DNA from: Eutrigla gurnardus
Lineage: Eukaryota; Chordata; Actinopteri; Perciformes; Triglidae
Direction of reading: 5' to 3'
NCBI GenBank assembly: GCA_963514095.1
Contig: OY741276.1
Location: 22,183,695 to 22,247,694 of the forward strand
Length of the DNA: 64,000 bases
How positions within the stretch are numbered: the stretch's first letter is position 1; each line of letters starts with the position of its first letter. The notes beneath the pieces are model-generated. The model was not told where the DNA came from. It was given only the letters and a program-made list of their open reading frames with translations, and searched no databases. A program made the translations under genes and the position numbers. Positions 1-20,318 of this stretch are shown in pieces.

Positions 1-7341
<7,341 letters not shown>

Positions 7342-8954
7342 AGGCTCCCGGTGGTCCAGTCCCAATGTCCAGCTGAGCTCTAAAACCTCAGACTTTTACT
7401 AGTTTTCCCAGTTTAAATGTGAGACCTGGACACACAATCACAGAATATTCTCCCTCTGAAATGATTATTTTCATACATTTGATAAAAATTAGGTAAAAAA
7501 TAAATAAATACCATCAGACTCTCAGTGGGGTAAAAAATGAGATGGTCTTCACCACTGTTGTACTCTTTCAGCTCTGGTGAATTCAAACTTGGCATCTCTG
7601 TTTTTAATATTAGTGCAGGAATGATTTGTGGTTGATTTTCTCAACCAGAGCCAGAAATGTATTATGTTGGGGCCTAGAAACTCTGTCAGAGAGCTTTTGA
7701 GCCCTCAACCATTTCATAATGTAACAGCTGTGGGCCCGAGCCGGCTCCTTACGGATGAAAGTCTGTCAGGAGGACATTGGGAAGGGGCTTCGTCTCTGAT
7801 CGCACTCATTTTACAGGGGTCATTGCCCCCCCCCCCCCACTTGAACTGATCCTTTGGACCAAAGGTGCAACTTTTGCTTTTCCAGATGGCAAAATAAGTG
7901 CACCCTTCGACACGGAGGCTGCTCTGTAACACATTTGAAATACTGTATTTTAAGTTAAGTACAGTTCATTTCTAGACCCCCAACATCTCTAAAACATGCC
8001 CTTGGTGCCTCAATACTGTTGTGTAAAATAGCTGCCTTGACTTTCCCTTTTTTTCCAAGTACTATGACAAAATGTAGAGGTTTATTGTAGGCTTTTGTTA
8101 ATATGCATTTGTTGTATGAAAATGTTTTAATGTTCTGTGACATTTGTTGACCAAGTAGATGAGGATAGTCTTAATTTTAAATTAATTATTTTCTAATCTA
8201 AACTGTTTTGTCTGGAGAAAAAAAAACTGTATTAAAACATTTTGTCTTTTTGAGTGTGTACATGCCTTGTGTGAAGACAAGTTCAAATTCTGTTAGTAAA
8301 CACTGCCACCCAGTGGTGACTGGTGGAACACTACTGACAAAACGGATCACAAAAAAAAAAAAAAACATACTATTTGAAAAGTCAAAGTATAATATAACAT
8401 ACTATATACTACCTTTTGTAATTTTTTATAACAACCTGTACTATGACTTTTAAAAGGCATTTTTTATAACATACTATACTATGACCTTTAATGTCATACG
8501 ATACAATTACTTTTTAAATGGCATAATATCGCTTTTTTTAAATTCTAGAATATAAGTTGTACTATATGACATTGCATTTCCAATGACACTATGACTTTTT
8601 AAAAATTGTATGACATCACTGAGTGCCATTTGATATGATTGAGGGCTACAATGGAAAAGTGAATACAAAATAACAATTTTTTCCATCTCACCTCCACATT
8701 AAACTGCTATGTTGGGCTCCAAAATCACTTAAGTGAACAGCATTAGCATTGACAACAGAATGCAAATCACTAGGAAGGCCACGTAACAAGAAGTTGTTTT
8801 CCTAACCTGAGACTCTTGTTGAGGGGGCACGGTTTGACACAGAATCCAGGTAGTGTATTAAATGTAGGCTATGATAATACCAACATGCTGAACATTGGGA
8901 AAGTTAAAGGCAGAGAAGACGAGCAATATAGATCAAAATGAAGACATGTGAGGC
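7342..8954. other. gldc 3' UTR and tail-to-tail intergenic spacer
   Basis: No coding region is recognisable. Just after the gldc stop there are overlapping AATAAA-type signals at 7499-7508, a possible polyadenylation site. A C-run lies near 7828-7837. From about 8380 to 8610 the sequence is AT-rich, with degenerate repeats of ACATACTATACTATGAC. These are the reverse complement of the minisatellite in the last gldc intron (6900-7110). The transcript end cannot be fixed from sequence alone. Confidence 0.5.
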
Positions 8955-10118
8955 ATGCATCAGTACAGTGATTTATTCTTAAAAATAAAAAATACAACTA
9001 CTATTAGCGTGCTCCAGGAACAACACTTTATCTGGACTTCAAGTTATCTTTCAAAAATCATTAAGAAAATCAACATTTTATGTTATAAAAGTTACCAAAC
9101 CTTATTCCTTTTCAGACTTTGTAAACAAGAACTGATTGGATTGAACAAGATACGCAACAATAAAAGTCATACAATCTACACCATGACCTGGTACGACAGA
9201 ATACGCCCTTTAAGAGCTGTCATACCAGTAACATGGAAAGCCAACAATTAAGTTACCACGCCAGATGTATTTACAGCTTAAGATTCAGCATAGATTCCCA
9301 CTGTAGCAAAACAGTTACAGAAGAGGCCTGCTGATATTCTATATATTTCTTATGGCCAACAAAATCCCATGAAAAGACCAAAACCAATAATCTATTTCCC
9401 AATACATCTTATTTTTCCGTTTCTTTGCTTTGTTGGTCTTAACTGTGATCAGTTCTAACCAGAGTTTATACCCTGCTAAACCATCAGTGCATTTATGTAC
9501 ACAGCTACACATACAAGTGTGAGCATGTCTGCTGCATTATTTCAGAGTTGAGAATCATAGGTGTGGCTATGTGTATTTGTTCATAAAGGTTTATGGAATA
9601 ATTTATAATTGCAAGCTGATTTGGCTTCTGTCAACAGCAGCTGTCGAGAACAGGCATTTCAAAGATTTCCCCAGAAACACAGCTGTTATATTTACCATGA
9701 CGCATTAAAAACTTAAATGATTGCATAGCAGAGTGTTTCTTTGGTTACAATTTTTTTTCTGTTGGCTGTCCATTAAAACACAAGAATTTAAAAAATGCCC
9801 ACAAACAACACTATTGCTCTTTCAGTCCCAGGGAAAATGTTTGTGTGTCATTCCATGTCAGCCTCTCAAAGTCTCTCATTAGCTTTAAATAATAATGTGT
9901 TGCACTTATTTATTTGAAAATGAAGAGTCATATGGTTTGAATAGATGTATTCATGATGGATTATATACTAATAGAAGGAACAGGGCTATTGATATGTCGA
10001 TCCGCTGAGACTGATAGGGTTAAAGACCTACACCTGCCAAACGAGGCCAAACCACTCTGAATTCAGCATGTGTGATCACATCTCTTTGGCACCTCAAGCT
10101 CATCATTTAGGAAAATCC
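8955..10118 (-). other. Probable 3' UTR of the SLC16 gene
   Basis: No open reading frame of interest. The stretch directly follows the SLC16 stop on the minus strand. A minus-strand AATAAA (plus-strand TTTATT) near 8971-8976 could be its polyadenylation signal, giving a 3' UTR of about 1.1 kb. This is inferred from position only. Confidence 0.35.
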
Positions 10119-13100
10119 TCACTTGACTTTTCCTGCTTCCGAGTTGTCCTGGATGATCGCCTCGTGAACGTCAGTGCCCTCTGATTTTCTCCTCTGAATG
10201 AGGCAGTCAACCAGGACAACAAACACTGCTGACGAAATGAAGCAGACGCCCGAGAGGTAGAACGGAGCGCTGTAGTCGTTTGTCTGGTCCACCAGCCAGC
10301 CTGTAACAAGCAGAAGGTCACAGTGTGTCAGGGCTGATCAATACATCACCAGATGTATCCATTCCATCAGGTTCTCAGTGAGATGTTCTGATCATAAACA
10401 TTTTAGGACTAGGGATTTCTTTCTATGACAGAGCATATTATTTTCTGATGACATAGGATTTCATACATTTTTGAAAGATATACTATGTTAATTCATGTTT
10501 GGCCGGACCGTAGAGGGCCAGCCCTGCAAGTGGCTCTGTCGTTGCTCATGAAGCTGCGTGAGGTGATCAAAGCGAGCAGAAACACATTCAGAACTTGACA
10601 CGGACGTCACTCGCTGCAGCGTTTGCAAAGTTGGAGAAGTCAACACGTCTAGAACACACAGAATACGGTGGATCTACAAGCTAAACAGTTCACCGTTCAT
10701 CAGAGCCTGAACGTTAAATCCCCCAGAGCAGCTAGCATTAGCACAGCGGCAACAGCTAGCATTAGCACAGCGGCAACAGCTAGCGTTAGCATGCCGGCAG
10801 CCAGTGTCTAAAGAATCCAACTTCACCCCTAATAGACGCACATGAAGGCCGAACACAAAACGAATGATCTTTTCCACATTAAACTTCTAACTTTCAGGTT
10901 TTCATTCCTGACCACAGACACTCATACAGTGTGCAGAGTAGCCTCTGTGAGGCTGCAGTAAGGTACATGCTGAGGGTTTAGCAGGTATAATATTGACCAT
11001 ATACATAGTCTTACTTTTGTGTATGAATGTCATTACTGTTACAGGTATTAGATCATAAACCAGTGTTCGACAAATTTTGACCTTGACCTTTGTCGGATGA
11101 CTAGGTTTATTGACTAGGTTTTGATCCTACTTTAACGTGTGGAATAGAGTAGTGTGCAGGTGTTACCTTTTTCTTTAACACGCTGTTCTGATCGCCTAGC
11201 ACCTATGTGATATGCATATAATTTATCTTCAATTTATCCCGAGGGGACATGAGTTTGTGTAGCAAAGTTTATGACAGCCCTGTCCGACAACCCATCAGGC
11301 TGCAAAACATACAGGGGACAAATGTTTACTCATGTTTACTATGGCTCCAGGTTTTTCTAAAAAAAAACAAACAAAAAAAACAGTAAAAGAGTAAACAGTA
11401 AACCCTTAAAAAGTAAACACAGACTGCTCACCTGCAGCAGGTGGACCGATGAAGCCACCGATGCTCCTGAACAGCATGAACAGCCCCAGTCCGCTGTCGA
11501 ATCCTTCCAGGGTCACAATGTCCACGATGGCGGTGATGTGAATGGCCACCACGCAGCCAAACAGGAAGCCGTAGACCGAGGCAAAGACCAGGATGGCCCA
11601 GCACTTTTGGCCAATGGGCAGCAGCAGGAGCACGACCCCGAGCAGAGTGATCACCATGGAGAGCAGCTGCAGGTTCCTCACCAGCCTCATGTTGGCTATC
11701 CACCCACAGAGCAGCCGCCCCGCCAGGTCTGCTAATGACAGGATAGAGAGGATGAAGGCTGGCCAGTAATTATCCATCCCCAAACTGTTGGCGAAGGGCA
11801 CGAGGTAGAGTGGTGGGATGAAAAAGCCTGTGGCTGTAAAGATGCCAAACAGGATGTAGAGGAGTAGTTCAGGTTTTCTCATCAGGGACAACTGGGAGAA
11901 AACCTTCTTCGTTGGCGGGACCACAGCAGCGTCGCCCTTTGGATCCTCTTTGGTTTCCTGGATCGGGCTGTGAACTGCCTCCAGGGGTCTCATGAGAGCG
12001 CCGCAGACACACAGGTTGAGCTGAAGGCCTCCGATGATGAGCAAGGCACCCTGCCAGCTGTACATCTCAATAAGCCACTGGAAGAGGGGGCTGAACAAGA
12101 CAGCAAAGACGCACTCCCCGGAGCTGGCGATGGCGTAGGCGATGGGACGCCACCGGACAAAGTAGTGGCTCACTATGCTGTTGGCAGGGATCCATGTGAA
12201 GCAGATGCCCGTTCCTTGAGACAGAAGATAGAAACCCTTTATCATTTCACTTCTTTTTGAAAGATTGGGGTCTTCTGATGATGTATGGACTAAACAAAAC
12301 ATAACTTCACAACTGCAGATAAAAACTGATTGAGAGCTCTATCCTCTATGCTGACTTAGCAGGAAAAGACCCAAAAACTTGGTTCCTTTTGCCCCCGTTC
12401 ATCATACAACAAATACCCATTTTCTTTATTTACAGTGTGTCCAGGAAGACAAAAATATTGGGTCACCCTGTATAGGGTTGCAAAATTCCGGGAATTTTCA
12501 AAAGTGGAAACTTTCCATGGGAATTTATGGGAATAAACAGGAATAAACTGGGAATTTTAAAAATTGATGGTTGGCTCTTCAAAGGGGACTTAAATATAGC
12601 AGAGGAAAGTTATTTTGTAGCATAATCTTGACTAAAACAAGAATACACTTGAATATCCAAGCCATTCCTCAACCACATGCACAGAGCACACTGCTTAGTG
12701 CATGGCTATTGAGACCACACCCCCTACTGGCACTGTGCATGCCTCCATCACATGTACAGAAGATCACTAGAAGACTGGACTGCACTTTTGAGCCTGAAGC
12801 ACAAAGACTATTGAAGGCACACATTTGAGCTTCTGGACTAAACGAAGTGAAGTCAGTTTTGATGCTATTATGGGGAAATATATTTATTAAAGCTCTAGTC
12901 TACGATTTGAAAAAAGCATCCCCCCCCCCCCACACACCCCTCCCCTCTGTGCTCCTCCGAGCTCGTATCGTTCTCCCCTCCCTCTTATTTTATAAGCCTC
13001 CCACCTCCCTCTTATTTTATGAAAATAATTCAACGAAATGTGTTTCTGAAAACATTTTAGGAGAGAAATAAGCTATGCAGTTGTTGTCTTTATTTTAGAT

Positions 13101-14543
13101 CGACAACGCTCAGTTTAAAAGATTTTCGAGAGCTTGCGGGCGGCGGCCCTCCGTCTCTCGAAATTTGCCGCTCCGCGACGGCATTGCACGGTTTCTTACA
13201 TAGACAATGAATTGGAACATTCCATTCCATTTTTGAATGAGTGGGGTTGGGAGATGATATATTGAACCTAACATTCCTGTTTTTGACTTCACCCATGAAA
13301 CAACTAATTAAAACATGTTCTGTTCTACTTAAATCTGTCGAAATATCTGTTGAAAACATTTTGTATGGTTGTTTTCTTATGATTTCTGTTCATATTTATG
13401 CTTGTATATAATATATTCCCAGTTAGTTCCCCTAAATTCCCATTAATTCCCATCATTCCCATGGAAAGTTTCCAAATATGGAATATTTCCAAAATTCCCA
13501 AGCTTAAGTTTCCATGGAAATGTACCGGAAACTTTCCGGAAATTTACCGGGAATTTTCCGCCCCTTTGCAACCCAACCCTGTAACATCCGTTATGATCAT
13601 GGTATTTTTCTAACAAGAAGTGTAACCGCAAACTTGCCTTTAGACAACACATGGAGAAAAATCACATTAAGGAAAATCTCTAAAAATAAGCCTTGGTCTG
13701 GAGATTCATGCACAGGTTAGTACCTACTATTGGGTTCTGACCATTATAAATGGGAGGGCGGAAGGGTCAAAAGCACTTACAATTAAGCTGCATCTCCTTT
13801 TCACATCTTGGACTTGAATATCTCATTTTAAATGTTACATGAAAGTCAGAGAACACAGACTATACATTTGAGTAGCAGGGAATCATTTCTGTCTCAATCA
13901 GCTCCTGACCCCTCACATTTACCTGAAACCCCTTCACGGTTGCATGCCACTGTAGTTAAGGGTTAAAATACACAAAGCTAAACGACCCAACAAGTGTCTG
14001 ATTAGGCGGTAGATTTAATTGGGCCTTCCTCAGACTATAACTGACCAAACGAAGTCAGTGAGAAAAGCAGCAATGCTTCCTGTGGTTCACAGTATGTCTG
14101 GAGTGAGTTACCTTGCAAGATGCCAATTGTGACGTAGAGCCACGGCAGACTGAGATCCAGAGACGTCAGCAACATGCTGGCGGTAGACAGCAGACCTCCA
14201 ACTATGATGACCACTCTCTGAGAAAATTGTAAGGTTAGCACACTGGCCAGTGGAGCTGAGGGGAAAATGAAAACACTGTTAAAAACAACAACAACCTTGA
14301 GTTAACAAAATCAACTGAGAACCTCAAACTGGAAAAGACGTCCTCACCTCCGAGGTGAAACATGGCGATCGTCGTGGAGGTGACCCATGAGGTGGTGCTG
14401 GTCAGGACTCCAAAGTGATTCTGGATTTCCAGGAAGAAGAGGCCGAAGTTCTTTAAGACGGCAACACTGAGGCCCATGATGAAAAAGGCCGACATGACCA
14501 CCACCCAGCCGTAACCCCCATCAGGAGGTCTCCTGGACTTCAT
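10119..14543 (-). CDS. Monocarboxylate transporter family protein (SLC16), complete
   Basis: Twelve-pass solute carrier of the SLC16/MCT major facilitator family, acting at the plasma membrane. Four coding exons read on the minus strand: 14348-14543, 14112-14255, 11432-12214 and 10119-10300. All junctions are GT-AG and phases agree, giving 434 residues (family usually about 430-520). The start MKSRRPP is followed at residues 8-13 by DGGYGW, the family's conserved N-terminal motif. The second family motif appears as YFVRWRPIAYAIASSGE. The last helices contain GGFIGPPAAGWLVDQ, where splicing across 11432/10300 restores the glycine. The long loop after RPLEA is the usual cytoplasmic 6/7 loop. 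By memory it resembles MCT7/MCT5-type members more than lactate carriers MCT1-4, but I cannot fix the paralogue or substrate. An upstream in-frame ATG exists; the chosen one has purine at -3 and sits at the family's usual distance from the motif. Confidence 0.92.
12215..14111 (-). other. SLC16 intron with a DNA-transposon insertion
   Basis: No coding sequence. The intron runs from the donor at 14111 to the acceptor at 12215. It is dominated by the 1.1-kb repeat at 12471-13582; the rest shows nothing recognisable. Confidence 0.7.
12471..13582. mobile_element. Non-autonomous DNA transposon with GGAAW-rich inverted ends
   Basis: The left end reads TAGGGTTGCAAAATTCCGGG. The reverse complement of the right end reads CAGGGTTGGGTTGCAAAG followed by AAAATTCCCGG. 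Both sub-terminal regions (about 12473-12560 and 13420-13581) are packed with GGGAATT and GGAAACTTTCC motifs in opposite orientation, so the ends are imperfect inverted repeats of about 100 bp. The CAGGG-type terminus suggests hAT, but I see no clean 8-bp duplication. No transposase is present. A fragment at about 12886-12925 resembles the end of the MITE at 31245-31500. Confidence 0.6.
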
Positions 14544-15851
14544 CTTCACTCCCACTCGGCAGGCTGTGCTCCTGCCTGTGCTGAAAGGCTGACATGCAAC
14601 ACACCGATAAGCTTCAGGGCGAGCAGGGCTCATGAAAATGACCATGCAAAACGCACACAAGATACACAAACCTGCAGCTGTCAGTAACTGAAAACAGAAT
14701 AAGCATCTTTTGGGTTTTCAATTGGAAGTACTCAGATATTTTACTCAGTTCTCTAGTTCTGCAGTAAAAAAATTGTGTGACATTTTCGATTGTTCATAGT
14801 TATTTAAATTAAACCGTCTGATGCAATGAAACGTGACACAACCCAAAACATTTGGGAGCTACAGGTTAAATGCTTATTTTCATTGGAAAAAAAAAAAAAG
14901 GCAGTAAACAGTCTTTCTCAAATACTGGGTCGGGACCTGAAGGTGGGTAGCAGCAGATTTTTGGGTCGCCAAGTAAATTTGCAGAATTTCCTCTTTTATT
15001 TAACATTTATATCTGCAGTACACACAAATGTTAGTTTAACACTGAATGCGATATAAAAGGCTAGTGTACATTGGGCCTCTTTCACCAAGCCTTCCTATGA
15101 AGAAATGTGTTCTTAAACCTCACTTACGTACTTTTCACGAACATTCTGGCATTCACCAGAGTTTTCTTATTTGTTCTTACCTAAGATTTTAACATTTAAA
15201 CATTAAAGACGAAGAACAGTGAAGAACATTTTAAAACATACTAAACTATAGTGCCGACATGTTCGTGCAAAAATAACTAGTAATTGCATTTTCTTCTATT
15301 CTACATTTGCGGAATACTGTACGATTGGAATTGCAATAATAGGTTCATCATATTACCAAGCATGTTGGCCTTTTAAAATAAAACAAAAGACTAGACTAAC
15401 ACATTTATTCCTGTATTGATGACAAGATAAAAACACAGAACATTCCTGCGGGTTAAGAAGGCATCATTAATCCGGTGATTTCTTAGGAACGTTCTAAAGA
15501 AAACATTTAAGGAAACAAACTAGGATGATATTGTGAATGAGGCCTACTGCGTTTGTTCTAGAGATGGGACCATATAAATAAATAAATAAATGAATAATAT
15601 ATATATATATATATATATTGTTGTTCTAGAGATGGGACCATATAAATATATATATATAAATATTAAAAAAAAATCAGTCTTTGCTGCTCTTAATTAGGCA
15701 TCGGATGATCATTAGAATAATTATAATTATTATGATTATTCTGGCCAAAATAACTGGATTCACAATATCATGAAAATACATTTAAAACTCTTAAAATGGG
15801 ACTAAAACATCCTGGAATCAATTTAAATAACATACAAACACATTTATTATT

Positions 15852-15912
<61 letters not shown>

Positions 15913-16297
15913 ATCTGACTGGCAATATGATAAGTTAATTCACTTGAGGTGGCTAACAGTCTGGTTATGTTTATTCTCTTTCTAGAAGGACTAGGCTACT
16001 TTATTTTGAAATGCCCCTGGAACATCCAACAAATAACTAATAACCATTAGTGATTAGAATAATTTCATCATTTCTAGACTGAATTAATTACTGAAATAAT
16101 TAATGCATTCCATGGTTACCAGTAAATATACCAGTAAATACCAATGGTAAAAATTCAAATTTTCACAAACTTCCCTTTTCCCAAACACAAAAGTGCCTCA
16201 TTCACAAACACACCAACAGTCAACATTCAGCAAAAGTGAACTATTTAATGACTGTTTAACTGTTGCACAGCCATGTATGTATTCTTAACATGACATA
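14544..16297. other. Intergenic/5' intron stretch upstream of the SLC16 start codon
   Basis: No gene seen. Candidate minus-strand splice acceptors for an SLC16 5' UTR intron lie at about 14588 (CAGCCTTTCAG) and 14685 (TTCTGTTTTCAG). The stretch also holds AT microsatellites (15599-15655, 15857-15910), two copies of GAGATGGGACCATATAAATA (about 15561 and 15630), and a diverged copy of a dispersed repeat at 15695-15850. Confidence 0.5.
15857..15910. repeat. (AT)n microsatellite
   Basis: About 27 uninterrupted AT dinucleotides. Confidence 0.95.
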
Positions 16298-17520
16298 CAC
16301 TCACCGGCCACTTTATTAGGTACACCTTGCTAGTACCGGGCTGGACCCCCTTTTGCCTTCAGAACTGCCTTAATCCTTCGTGGCATAGATTCAACAAGGT
16401 ACTGGAAACATTCCTCAGAGAGTTTGGTCCATATTGACATGATAGCATCACACAGTTGCTGCAGTTTTTTCGGCTGCACATCCATGATGCAAATCTCCCG
16501 TTCCACCACATCCCAAAGGTGCTCTATTGGATTGAGATCTGGTGACTGTGGAGGCCATTTGAGTACAGTGAACTCATTGTCATGTTCAAGAAACCAGTCC
16601 GAGATGATTCGTGCTTTATGACATGGCACGTTATCCTGCTGGAAGTAGCCATCAGAAGATGGGTACACTGTGGTCATAAAGGGATGGACATGGTCAGCAA
16701 CAATACTCAGGTAGGCTGTGGCGTTGACACGATGCTCAATTGGTACTAATGGGCCCGAAGTGTGCCAAGAAAATTTCCCCAACACCATTACACCACCACC
16801 ACCACCAGCCTGACCCGTTGATACAAGGCAGGATGGATCCATGCTTTCATGTTGTTGACGCCAAATTCTGACCCTAACATCCGAATGTCGCAGCAGAAAT
16901 CGAGACTCATCAGACCAGGCAACGTTTTTCCAATCTTCTATTGTCCAATTTTGGTGAGCCTGTGCGAATTGTAGCCTCAGTTTCCTGTTCTTAGCTGACA
17001 GGAGTGGCAGCCGGTGTGGTCTTCTGCTGCTGTAGCCCATCCGCCTCAAGGTTCCACGTGTTGTGCGTTCAGAGATGCTCTTACGCATACCTCGGTTGTA
17101 ACGAGTGGCTATTTGAGTTACTGTTGCCTTTCTATCAGCTTGAACCAGTCCAGCCATTCTTTTCTGAACTCTGGCATCAACAAGGCATTTGCGCCCATAG
17201 AACTGCCGCTCACTGGATATTTTCTCTTTTTTGGACCATTCTCTGTAAACCCTAGAGATGGTTGTGCGTGAAAATCCCAGTAGATCAGCAGTTTCTGAAA
17301 TACTCAGACCAGCCCGTCTGGCACCAACAACCATGCCACGTTCAAAGTCACTTAAATCACCTTTCTTCCCCATTCTGATGCTCGGTTTGAACTGCAGCAG
17401 ATCGTCTCGACCATGTCGACATGCCTTAATGCATTGAGTTGCTGCCATGTGATTGGCTGATTAGAAATTTGCGTTAACGAGCAGTTGGACAGGTGTACCT
17501 AATAAAGTGGCCGGTGAGTG
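16298..17520 (-). mobile_element. Tc1/mariner transposon with perfect TIRs and TA duplication
   Basis: Perfect 30-bp terminal inverted repeats at 16298-16327 and 17491-17520 (outer bases CACTCACCGGCCACTTTATT). They are flanked by TA at 16296-16297 and 17521-17522, the Tc1/mariner target duplication. Total length is 1223 bp, with one uninterrupted transposase frame on the minus strand. The intact ends and open frame suggest recent insertion. Confidence 0.97.
16330..17448 (-). CDS. Tc1/mariner-type transposase (DD36E spacing)
   Basis: Cut-and-paste transposase; 372 codons from the first ATG. The likelier native start is Met26 ([13 protein letters not shown]), giving 347 residues, close to the usual 340. 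The N-terminus carries paired helix-turn-helix DNA-binding segments (about residues 34-140; [19 protein letters not shown] in the first). The catalytic core follows: D180 in AWSDESRF, D272 in FQQDNVPCH and E309 in NPIEHLWD. Exactly 36 residues lie between the second D and the E, unlike the DD34E of classic Tc1. The glycine-rich stretch [11 protein letters not shown] is present, but the following residue is Leu (VMVLG) where Tc1-type enzymes usually have Trp, so activity is uncertain. No stop or frameshift is seen. Confidence 0.95.
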   Translation of the reverse strand: MAATQCIKACRHGRDDLLQFKPSIRMGKKGDLSDFERGMVVGARRAGLSISETADLLGFSRTTISRVYREWSKKEKISSERQFYGRKCLVDARVQKRMAGLVQADRKATVTQIATRYNRGMRKSISERTTRGTLRRMGYSSRRPHRLPLLSAKNRKLRLQFAQAHQNWTIEDWKNVAWSDESRFLLRHSDVRVRIWRQQHESMDPSCLVSTGQAGGGGGVMVLGKFSWHTSGPLVPIEHRVNATAYLSIVADHVHPFMTTVYPSSDGYFQQDNVPCHKARIISDWFLEHDNEFTVLKWPPQSPDLNPIEHLWDVVEREICIMDVQPKKLQQLCDAIMSIWTKLSEECFQYLVESMPRRIKAVLKAKGGPARY

Positions 17521-18449
17521 TATAATAAAGACACAGTGAAATCTAGAGCTTATGCTCACCTGTTGTAAACACTGAGTCCGACTGCTGAAGTGTACTCACT
17601 CACCTGTTGCTCTGTTGTCGTTTTAACCAAAAAATATATATATTCGGGGCTAATTAAATAATATCCGGGGCTTGCCTTTAGCCCCGAATAAAACAGCCTA
17701 GTGACGCCACTGTCCACCACTACATTAACAGCCTACACTGTGCACTAAAACCTGGAATAAAATCATCTCATCACCAACAGTCCACTTCTTACCTTCACTG
17801 CATCTTAAAAGTCCCACCGCAGCACTCGGTCGGCAAGGGAGTCGCGGTGGTTCGCGGAACCGGTTCTTCCTTCGGTTCCAGTAGCTCTATATAGCCAGTA
17901 GAGGCGCTAGTGGACCAGGAGACTCACGTTAAACACCACATAACAAGACGGGCTGCCTGCTGCCAAGCCCGTAAGCATCTGCGGCTACGGGGACAGACGG
18001 CGGACGGAAAACTACATTTGAATAAGAAACGACTCATTGCTGCCGACTCCCGATTCCACGACTCAGTCAATTAACTCTGTTCAAAGAACCGACTCTGCGG
18101 TCAGACCGCCATCTCTCGTGTTCAACTGGTAAGAGGAAAACGGAGCGTATTGTACTTTTTTTTAACGTACTTATGTATTCAATAATGTGCGCAATGCAAA
18201 GGTGTGATTGATCAAACGCACCTCTGTCCAAAATGGATGATTTGCTTATTTCAAGTTAATACGAGGTGCTGCAGAAATGGCAGTAAAAGTGGTGTGGAAC
18301 ATTTGCGCACACATTTGCTCTTTTCACACAGTTTATATATGAGGCAAAGGGTGATGATATACATGTAGGCCTACTCTTTGTGATATCGTGAATTTGGTTG
18401 CGATGATTTGTCATTAAAAGCATGACAAACATTAAAATGTCAAACTCAC

Positions 18450-18660
18450 GTTTCTTCCCGCTACGGTCCCACTGCCGAGGTGGTCAACGCGTGTGTGCTG
18501 CTGCCTGAACGTCGGACACGTTTTACTCGCTTCAACACGCCGCGACACTCCCTCAAACAGCTGCGAGCTCCGTTAACGAGCAGCTCGTGACGTCCCAGCC
18601 GGCTCCGATGACGCTCCCAGCGCGAGCGCATCTTATAAGCGGACATCCCGATTTTAAAAT
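18450..18660 (-). promoter_or_regulatory. CpG-rich patch, candidate SLC16 promoter and non-coding first exon
   Basis: An isolated CpG-rich patch in AT-rich DNA. Reading the minus strand, a TTATAAG box lies at about 18634-18640. About 190 bp further, a good splice donor (AAAC|GTGAGTTT) starts at 18449. This fits a 5' UTR exon spliced to the coding exon at 14543, but the link to SLC16 is inference. It could equally serve an unannotated transcript. Confidence 0.35.
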
Positions 18661-20227
18661 AAAGGCTCGATCGATGTCATTCCCACGTTGCTGTTGAATA
18701 ACAACATCATCAGGTGAATCTTCATAAAACTCCGCGAATAGGACTCTATAAGTTGATAGTGGTGAATTTCCATTAATGGTGAATATCGTCACGTGACTTG
18801 AAAATGCGCTCTAGCTCACCATCATGGTAAGTATGCTCCAAAATAGAAAACACAGGGATTGCATTGAAAGAAAAAAGATTGCTCTTAAGAACAAGAAATA
18901 TGACGACCTTATTTAAAGTGATTCACAAAAAAAAAAAAGGTATCTATAGAGCGATGTGTCTCCTACCTGTGATGCATAACAATGTGTTTGGTACTTGTAA
19001 GGTTAAATGAGTCCAGTGCGTTTTAGTGCCATTTGCGAGTTGAGCATATTTTAATGATTATCTGGATAATATCGCAATTATCTTTTGACCAGGATAATCG
19101 TGACGTGAAATGTTCATATTGTCCCATGCCTAATAGGTTGCTTTCAGTTAAAACAATAAGTAACAACTCATAGAAATTTAGATTGACAGCTCCTTAACGT
19201 GACAAATGCCCCCTTTAAACCGAGGACGTATTTTGAGGACGGGTTCAGAGCCAGTGCCTAATCACGAACCAGTTCTTCCCGTTTCCTGGTTAGGTACCTA
19301 CTGGTTTAATGTTTTAAATAACCATTATATTGCTATGAATGTATGAATATACATGTACGAATGAAAACTGTTCAAACGTTTCCCCTGTTTGCACTTCAGT
19401 GTTATCATCTGAAGTTCCACACATAGTATCTTAGATCAAATACTTATTGACTACTAGTTCCCCGACAGTTGTCTGACAGAAACAGATGCCTGAGGTCTTT
19501 CAGTTTGCACGGTTTGAGGTCAGACTCAAATGCCTGGAAAACATGGTAAAGAGTAAAATGCTAAAAGTGAGTGTTGAATCTGGAGCTGGCTAGTTCAATT
19601 CATGTAATCTTTTGTGATCAACTTGATAAGACACGTTTTCTTTTTTTTTTAACATCAACCCTACAACCTTCGCCAGTCTTAATCAGCAAAATAAAATTAT
19701 ACAGTATGCTTCAGATTGTAATGCATATTGAGAAACTAGAAGAACATTTTTGTAATTATGACAAATAAGGTATTGTATTCTTTGTGCGTTGAAACCCCTC
19801 AAATTTTTATTTTAAAATAGTATTTTGCTTTTGAATTTCTTAGCTCGTTTTGGTGTCAGTTTCCAACTTGCTGTTTCATAGCACATTCATTGATGCTGAG
19901 GATATAATGAGAAGTTTCAAAGCCACAAACAGATTAAATTAATCAAACAGTTCTTTAATTTTCACACCATCTCTCAAAATAAAAACATAAAACAACAGAT
20001 ATTTAAAATCACCTTTGTACTTCATTTACATCTTGCTGGTAGTCCAAATATAGTATTTTACTATATTTTCATTTTATAAAATTATAAAAAATGTCTGCAC
20101 ATCTGTACACAATTATGCTGTAGGTTTACATACATAGAAAATACTCTCTTCTCTATTAGACCATTTCTCTTTAGGTGAGGGGGGAAGGGGATGGCAAGAG
20201 CTAGCCCTGCTAGCACTTTATAATGAC

Positions 20228-20318
20228 ACAAAACACGGACACACGTACACACACGTACATGCACACACACGTACACACGTACACACACACGCACACACGC
20301 ACGCACGCACACACACAG
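20228..20318. repeat. CA/CACGTA microsatellite
   Basis: Interrupted CA-rich tract with ACGTACAC and ACGC variants, just downstream of the jak2 stop. Confidence 0.85.

Noticed and set aside
11538..12260. Plus-strand frames opposite the large SLC16 exon
   Set aside because: Shadows of the conserved transporter exon on the other strand.
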